From assembly GCA_942492125.1 (NCBI GenBank), contig CALODM010000039.1, forward strand, positions 62,001-126,000: DNA of 64,000 nucleotides. Direction: 5' to 3'. The DNA is from BCD1 sp942492125 (GTDB taxonomy: Bacteria > Bacteroidota > Bacteroidia > Chitinophagales > Saprospiraceae). This document shows, piece after piece, positions 59,241 through 64,000 of the stretch (positions within the stretch are counted from its first letter, which is position 1; every line of letters starts with the position of its first letter). Below the pieces are notes generated by a model. That model had not been told where the DNA came from, did no database searches, and was given only the letters and a program-made list of their open reading frames with translations. A program made the translations under genes and the position numbers.

Positions 59241-60122
59241 TTATGCTATCAATCCTTTAAACGCCAGCCATCGGAACCGGGCAAGATACCTGCCTTTTAT
59301 GGACTCTCCCTTAAGAGCGAAACCCATCCAGTAAACCAATGAAGCACCAAAGATAGCGAGGTATTCAAAAACCTTGGTGAGGTATTTGCTCATTCCGAGG
59401 TCTTTGGTGCGAAGTTTTTCTTCTTCCCCCAGCCGTCTGGACAAAATGTCAAAAGATTCATCGGATACCCGGTAAGCGTCAATATTATGATGTACAACGA
59501 GTTCGGGGTTGAAATAAACCTCATCAGAGATTTTACAAACTTCATAATAGATGTGTTTATCGTCCACGCGCCACTTCAGGGATTCATTAAATCCATTGGT
59601 TTGATCAAGGATGTCCTTTCTGTAAGACATATTACAGCCCGGCGGGTATTTTTTGCCATAACATTTAAACGGTTCGTTACCATAGTCAATATGGGTAACC
59701 ATCATCCGGGTATGGTAGGACAACCATTTTGGAGGTTCTGTTTCGTATTGCGGAATCACCTTGCCGCCGACGCCAACTTTTCCAGGGTTGGTTTCAAAAT
59801 AGATTTTTATTTTTTGCAGTAAGTCAGGTTTTGCTTCACCGTCGTCGTCAATGTAGGTAATGATCTCGTATTTGGCTTCCCGGATACCCCTGTTCCGCGC
59901 AAAAGAAAGTCCCTGGTTGGTTTCAAAAACCTGGCGGATGTCGAGGTCAGGATGTTGTGCGATAAATTCCTCAACGACTTTGTCGGTGCCGTCAGTACAG
60001 TTGTTGTTGACAATGATCACCTCGTAATCTGATTTGGATAACTCCTGGTTATGCAAATGCCCGAGACAAGCCCGGATAAATTTTACACGGTTATAGGTGC
60101 AAATGATGACACTGATCTTCAT
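59241..60122 (-). CDS. GT2-family glycosyltransferase
   Basis: A 293-residue GT-A enzyme. ISVIICTYNRVKFIRACLGH starts the nucleotide-binding fold, VIIVNNNCTDGTDKVVEEFI follows, and the metal-binding acidic motif is TYIDDDGEAKPD at about residue 92 (DDD). YPPGCNMSYRKDILDQTNGF and WRVDDKHIYYEVCKISDEVY are in the acceptor part. A C-terminal hydrophobic helix (FEYLAIFGASLVYWMGFALK) may anchor it to the membrane. It is the last gene of the surface-glycan operon and starts 4 bp after the gene upstream. Sugar and acceptor are unknown. Confidence 0.9.
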   Translation of the reverse strand: MKISVIICTYNRVKFIRACLGHLHNQELSKSDYEVIIVNNNCTDGTDKVVEEFIAQHPDLDIRQVFETNQGLSFARNRGIREAKYEIITYIDDDGEAKPDLLQKIKIYFETNPGKVGVGGKVIPQYETEPPKWLSYHTRMMVTHIDYGNEPFKCYGKKYPPGCNMSYRKDILDQTNGFNESLKWRVDDKHIYYEVCKISDEVYFNPELVVHHNIDAYRVSDESFDILSRRLGEEEKLRTKDLGMSKYLTKVFEYLAIFGASLVYWMGFALKGESIKGRYLARFRWLAFKGLIA

Positions 60123-60126
60123 GGCG

Positions 60127-61005
60127 TTATTTTTGTAAAAATTCTTTTAATGGCTTGCGTTCCAGACTGTCGATATAAGATTTGGAACTGCAATTATACA
60201 ATTTAATGCCTTTTGATTTTGCATAATCATTCAGTGTGAAATAAGCTTTGAATGTCAACATGAATTTTTCCAGAATTTCATGGAGCTTGCGGTAGCTGCT
60301 TCCCTTGCGGGTTACTTTTCTTGATTTAGATTCATTTTCATCATAAAAGTGTTTTTGGTTGAGCAAGGCTTCGTTATGGTCATTGACAGACAAGGTTTCC
60401 AACCAGGAATGATCGGCACCGATAAGGCCAATTTCTTTGTATTGCATCCAGATCATATTCAGGATGGATGGAATGAGTACATTATGCGGCCTTGGAGATC
60501 CCAGTTTTAAATTGAACAACAGGTGACTAATAGTTTTATTACCTTCCACAGGAGTGGTATTAAAAAAAACAGGATTTATAAAAGTATTGCTCTGGAATTG
60601 TTCCATAAAGGCTTTGTCTTTCTTTGCCGCTGCCGGCAAAAAGAAATTAACCGGCCAGGAGGTTTTTTTGATAAAGGCCTTGATCATGTTGTCCCTGTTG
60701 GTGTTGTACTCTTCTATAGCTCCTTTTTTCCAGAATTCGGTGGAAACAATCACAAAATGTCTGGGCTTTATCTGTTCATAAAATGGAGTGTCCGGGAATT
60801 TATTCAGACAGAGGATGTCCAGATCAAATTGATTTTCCAGGAGTATATCCATGTCCTTTTTGGCCGAGGGGCCATTGCCGAGAATGAGACATTTCGCTTT
60901 TGATGTTTTGGGAATAGTCACGAAGTATTTGGACCGAATGAAAATTTTCAGGATGCTCAAAAAAGATTGAAAAAGGTCGGAAAATTTGTAAAATAGGGCT
61001 TCCAT
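60127..61005 (-). CDS. NGPS-motif protein resembling GT42/MptE-like glycan enzymes
   Basis: A 292-residue protein. After an N-terminal amphipathic stretch, AKCLILGNGPSAKKDMDILL (residues about 37-57) matches the nucleotide-binding loop shared by MptE/Maf-like (DUF115) proteins and GT42 sialyltransferases such as CstII. A Rossmann-type part then follows (FDLDILCLNKFPDTPFYEQI), with YKEIGLIGADHSWLETLSVN in the middle, comparable in position to the YKEIYLSGID segment of CstII, and a helical end. With NeuB- and NeuA-type domains encoded just upstream, a role in handling or transferring a nonulosonic acid is a reasonable inference, not proof. It starts 3 bp after the upstream gene in the operon. 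Confidence 0.6.
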   Translation of the reverse strand: MEALFYKFSDLFQSFLSILKIFIRSKYFVTIPKTSKAKCLILGNGPSAKKDMDILLENQFDLDILCLNKFPDTPFYEQIKPRHFVIVSTEFWKKGAIEEYNTNRDNMIKAFIKKTSWPVNFFLPAAAKKDKAFMEQFQSNTFINPVFFNTTPVEGNKTISHLLFNLKLGSPRPHNVLIPSILNMIWMQYKEIGLIGADHSWLETLSVNDHNEALLNQKHFYDENESKSRKVTRKGSSYRKLHEILEKFMLTFKAYFTLNDYAKSKGIKLYNCSSKSYIDSLERKPLKEFLQK

Positions 61006-61008
61006 CGT

Positions 61009-61780
61009 TTAAACCGTCTTTAAAATAGTTTCTATAATTTTCAAATCCAATACGTCCTGTACGCCGAAACTGTTCCTTTTATCGAGGATAATATGACCCA
61101 CTTTTCCTTGAACTACCTTGCCGGATTTCAGGAAAGAATCGTTATTGAAAGTGGTAATACCTCCGACATGTTCATAGAGTTGTTCCCTTTCGAGTTTGGT
61201 GAACTTATCTTGTTCCATAATGGCTTTCATTCCTGCTCCATTATGCTGAAAGATGACATTGGGAAACATTCTGACACTTATTAGAGAGTCTGATTGGAAT
61301 AAATGCATGGTATTGATGGCATCATCGATGTTCATAGAGGAAATGAGCGGAAAACGAACATCAAGAATGACCGTAGAATGAATTTCTTTAATTTCGTCTT
61401 CCAAAAAATCAAAGACTTCCCTGATTGTAGTTCCAAGAGATTCATTGTATCTGATGGATTTTTCGGATCGTTGGAAAAAGACAAATTTTTCGTTCTCAAA
61501 CAAAGTTTTATCAACGGCCTCCTGTATCTCTTTGTCGCGGCAGGCAAGCACAACTTTTCGGATATTTTTGGCTTCCAAAGCCTGTTCGATTTTTATATTC
61601 AGCAAATTCTTACCATCCAGTTCCAGTTGGTGAAATTTATCTGATTTTGAACGGATAGGTATGATGGCCAGGGAGTCCACTTTAATAGCATTACTTTCCA
61701 CAAAATCAGCATTAATCTGTGCGCGGGTAGTGAGAATCCTGTTTTGATTAGAAGTTAAGTTGACACCATGTTGCCGGTAA
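61009..61780 (-). CDS. GT2-cytidylyltransferase fusion, C-terminal cytidylyltransferase part
   Basis: This frame has no start codon of its own until a GTG at 61701. Upstream of it, in frame, the text SPLFNYRQHGVNLTSNQNRI reads straight from the GT2 domain of the next entry. The C-terminal part (from SLAIIPIRSKSDKFHQLELD) is a CMP-sugar cytidylyltransferase-like domain (CTP_transf_3, NeuA/KdsB type): KNIRKVVLACRDKEIQEAVD, STVILDVRFPLISSMNIDDA and HIILDKRNSFGVQDVLDLKI. The nucleotide loop deviates from IPARGGSKxxPGKN: here IPIRSKSDKFHQLELDGKN, so activity may be altered. The G run at 61790-61793 probably has one extra base. NeuA-type enzymes activate nonulosonic acids with CMP. Confidence 0.78.
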
Positions 61781-62368
61781 TTAAACAGAGGGGATATTGA
61801 GATTTTTAACCTTATAATGCTGGATAAATTTCACCCAAAGTTCATAACCATCCTGACATTTGTAGTTCTCATTATATCCTCCAAGAGCATTCAAATATTC
61901 CACACGAATCATAGTACAAGCTCCATGTGCGGCCTGATCATAAAGCGATACTTCCTCTTTAAAATCATGACGGTGGTGTCGTTCAACTCTTTCTCCACCT
62001 GAATCGACAATGTAATAATCCGGAAAGATTAGTCCCAGTTTATCATCGTCATCTAATTCTTTTGAAAGCAAATACAGGGCATCCTCTTCAAGATAATCAT
62101 CTGCATCCAGGCGCATGATGTATTTACCTCTTGCGAGACGCAAGGCGATATTATTGGTGACATTTAAGCCCTTGTTCTTTTGATAAATAATAGTGATCAG
62201 CGGATGAGACCGATATTGCTCTAGTATCTTATGGGAATCATCTGTTGACCCGTCGTCAATGATCAGTAGCTCAAATGCTACTTTTTTCTGATTCAATACG
62301 CTTTTTATAGCCTGTTCTAGGTATTTATCGTAATTGTAGTTGGTGATATAAACCGTGATTAAATTCAT
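61781..62368 (-). CDS. GT2-cytidylyltransferase fusion, N-terminal GT2 part
   Basis: The first part of the same gene, 195 codons before the frameshift, starting at MNLITVYITNYNYDKYLEQA. GT-A/GT2 features: the fold start, LLIIDDGSTDDSHKIL, the metal-binding DAD in IMRLDADDYLEEDALYLL, and HHRHDFKEEVSLYDQAAHG. The frame ends NLNIPSV-stop; removing one base from the G4 run at 61790-61793 (C4 on the coding strand) gives NIPLFNYRQHG and continues into the cytidylyltransferase. The joined protein is about 453 residues. GT2 domain followed by a CMP-sugar synthetase is an unusual order. It starts 6 bp after the NeuB-type gene ends. Confidence 0.85.
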   Translation of the reverse strand: MNLITVYITNYNYDKYLEQAIKSVLNQKKVAFELLIIDDGSTDDSHKILEQYRSHPLITIIYQKNKGLNVTNNIALRLARGKYIMRLDADDYLEEDALYLLSKELDDDDKLGLIFPDYYIVDSGGERVERHHRHDFKEEVSLYDQAAHGACTMIRVEYLNALGGYNENYKCQDGYELWVKFIQHYKVKNLNIPSV

Positions 62369-62374
62369 GTAGCT

Positions 62375-64000
62375 CTATTTCTTTTGCATAAAAGCGTAGA
62401 TCGAAAATTTGCCCGATGGATCTACAAGGCTGTTCATAAAGGACAGTTGATAATTTGATTTTTCAACCAGATATCTAAAAGAATCATGAGAGAAAATGGT
62501 GTGGTGTTCAATGAAGAACTCGGATTGATTTTTGATATCGCCCGTTGAAATAGCTCCAGTTGCATGAGGTAACTCCACGTAAATGATACCATCTTCTTCC
62601 AGGAAATTTGAAAGGGCAGTAAGGGTTTTGACCGGATCAACCAGGTGCTCCAGCACTTTATTCAACGAAATAAAATCAAACTTTTCATCGGCATCCAGAT
62701 CTTCGATCTGACAGATGAAAGCATGGTCTAGAGAAAGTTTATTGCCGATGTGTCTGACAGCATCAGGGTCTTGATCATGACAAGATAAACGGCATCCGAA
62801 CTTAGCCATTTCATAGAGAAATACCCCGGTTCCTGAACCAATATCCAGCACTTTCAGATCCCTGGGGTTTCTGTTGTTTTGATAGAGGAAATTAATAATT
62901 CTCAGCACCCGGTTTTTATTGTCAGATTGCGAAAACGGAAATTGGATGATCTTGTCAAAACGCCTTTTTACGCCGGATTCATCAATCGCTTTATTGTAAA
63001 ACCCATGATAAAAGTCTTCAGAAATCAAACCGTCGTCCAAATTGAAATAAACACCACATTCATTACACCGGCAAATATGCCTTTGGTATTTTTCCGCAGG
63101 AATATGGTAGTCTGTTTCCCTTTCGGGCTTGGTATTAACCTCCAGGATTACTTCGTAATTGCCGGAATGGCATAGGAAACATTTTCCATCGGATGGTGCT
63201 TCCCCGACTTCAAGCGTGATTTGGGACCATTTTGAATAATCCTTTTTAAGGGTTTGCCCCACAATGTTATGGTACTCCCGGGCATCCATACCATGATTGG
63301 GCCTCAAAGCTACAATGTCATCGGAAGTGATCTTTTCTCCTTTTTGCATATCTCTGTTGAAGTACAAAGCTCTTCTGAATGTAGTCACATGTTCGCCTTC
63401 TACTTCCAGTGCTTTTTTGTCGAAAGATCCCTGTAAAGCTTTTATCTGTTTTATCTTTTTGGACAGGTCCCAAACTTCATCCCTGGTCAGGGAAACCTTA
63501 TGATCCCGGAAAGTTTTGCCTTCCCGTTTATCGGTAAAATGAAATTCAAGGATCTCGGCGCCCATGGCAACAGCTACTTCCAGGGCAAACGAACCTTCCG
63601 TATGATCCGAGTATCCCACAGGAATGCCTAATTCCTTCCGGTAAGTGTGCATGACATTCAGGTTCGCATCTTCAAACGGAATGGGATACATGCTGGTACA
63701 TTGTAATATCGCCAGGTTGTTGGGATCCTGATAATGCCTGTCCTTATTTTTAATGTAATTGACGATATGCCTGACTTCTGCCATATTACAAAGCCCTGTA
63801 CTGAGCAGTATGGGCTTTTTCAAACCAATAAAGTAGTCAATGACCGGAATGGCGGTGAAGTCTCCGGAACCGATTTTGTAAATATCAGAATATTCATCTA
63901 CCCAGGGCACAAATTCAGGATTCCAGATAGAAGCCATAAAACCTGTTCCGGCTTCTTTACACATATCTGCCAGATAGATATACTTCTCCTTTGATAATTC
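62375..64000 (-). CDS. NeuB-type synthase fused to a class I SAM methyltransferase (5' end cut by the window edge)
   Basis: An open frame from 62375 to the right edge, 541 codons visible. Residues numbered from the Met at 63964: 1-180 are the barrel of an N-acetylneuraminate synthase-type enzyme (GSGDFTAIPVIDYFIGLKKP, LLSTGLCNMAEVRHIV, LGIPVGYSDHTEGSFALEVA, AEILEFHFT). A SAF-type domain spans 185-255 (ALYFNRDMQKGEKITSDDIV). At 262 starts a zinc-ribbon plus methyltransferase: CFLC (262, 265) and CNEC (300, 303), SAM motif VLDIGSGTGVFLYEM at about 375, and a C-terminal catalytic part. NeuB condenses a hexose-amine sugar with phosphoenolpyruvate to a nonulosonic acid; the methyltransferase may methylate that sugar. 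The SAF end and the methyltransferase are in one frame with no stop, so the fusion is seen in the sequence. Confidence 0.88.
   Translation of the reverse strand, partial: ELSKEKYIYLADMCKEAGTGFMASIWNPEFVPWVDEYSDIYKIGSGDFTAIPVIDYFIGLKKPILLSTGLCNMAEVRHIVNYIKNKDRHYQDPNNLAILQCTSMYPIPFEDANLNVMHTYRKELGIPVGYSDHTEGSFALEVAVAMGAEILEFHFTDKREGKTFRDHKVSLTRDEVWDLSKKIKQIKALQGSFDKKALEVEGEHVTTFRRALYFNRDMQKGEKITSDDIVALRPNHGMDAREYHNIVGQTLKKDYSKWSQITLEVGEAPSDGKCFLCHSGNYEVILEVNTKPERETDYHIPAEKYQRHICRCNECGVYFNLDDGLISEDFYHGFYNKAIDESGVKRRFDKIIQFPFSQSDNKNRVLRIINFLYQNNRNPRDLKVLDIGSGTGVFLYEMAKFGCRLSCHDQDPDAVRHIGNKLSLDHAFICQIEDLDADEKFDFISLNKVLEHLVDPVKTLTALSNFLEEDGIIYVELPHATGAISTGDIKNQSEFFIEHHTIFSHDSFRYLVEKSNYQLSFMNSLVDPSGKFSIYAFMQKK

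Noticed and set aside
1..64000. tRNA, rRNA, integrase or transposase genes
   Set aside because: None was recognised on reading the spacers; a covariance-model search was not possible, so short tRNA genes are not formally excluded.

Overview
The window looks like a draft-quality piece of a Bacteroidota chromosome, most likely from the Saprospiraceae or a close relative (inference). The evidence is the secreted proteins with type IX secretion (T9SS) C-terminal sorting domains, promoters of the Bacteroidota type (TTTG then TAnnTTTG), giant Cys-rich repeat proteins, an OmpA/PD40 lipoprotein like PorE, a CusA-TolC fusion and UMF1 and TIGR01777 family genes. No rRNA, tRNA, CRISPR array, integrase or intact insertion sequence was seen.

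Left part (1-20.8 kb): the N-terminus of a ComEC-type protein, a four-helix-bundle (IVP) gene bounded by 7-nt repeats, an outer-membrane barrel, Hsp20, an ECF sigma factor with a small membrane protein, a PNGase F-like T9SS cargo with a LamG insert, a haem-binding-domain protein, an arsenosugar pair (AhpD-like protein and ArsS), a small GG-leader peptide with its own promoter, a phosphoglycerate dehydrogenase-like enzyme, CvpA, a lysoplasmalogenase-like protein, type I glutamine synthetase and a Kunitz/BPTI lipoprotein.

Centre (20.85-34.43 kb): one giant secreted gene of about 4,500 residues on the minus strand. It has a signal peptide, about 32 tandem six-cysteine units of 86 residues (partly organised as 1,035-bp four-unit super-repeats), then diverged Cys-rich HYR-like modules and a T9SS type A tail. 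It is split in this sequence by several single-base indels.

Right part (35-64 kb): UMF1 transporter, RecR, TIGR01777 epimerase, two tandem peptide-binding lipoproteins, the PorE-like protein, CTP synthase (PyrG), a large membrane protein, a SpoU methyltransferase, a CusB/CusA-TolC metal efflux operon with a haem-binding neighbour, an amidase, a GT4 glycosyltransferase, a LamG protein with a type B sorting domain, and a surface-glycan operon entering from the right edge. That operon carries a NeuB-methyltransferase fusion, a GT2-cytidylyltransferase fusion, an NGPS-motif protein resembling GT42/MptE-like enzymes, and a GT2.

An important caveat: at least six genes (giant repeat gene, PorE-like, pyrG, the 46.5-48.0 kb membrane protein, the LamG/type B protein, GT2-cytidylyltransferase) are interrupted by indels, most of them in homopolymers. 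Because pyrG is normally essential and the breaks are restored by one-base changes that recover family motifs, these look like sequencing errors rather than real pseudogenes. The separate coding pieces are listed below, each marked as part of one gene.
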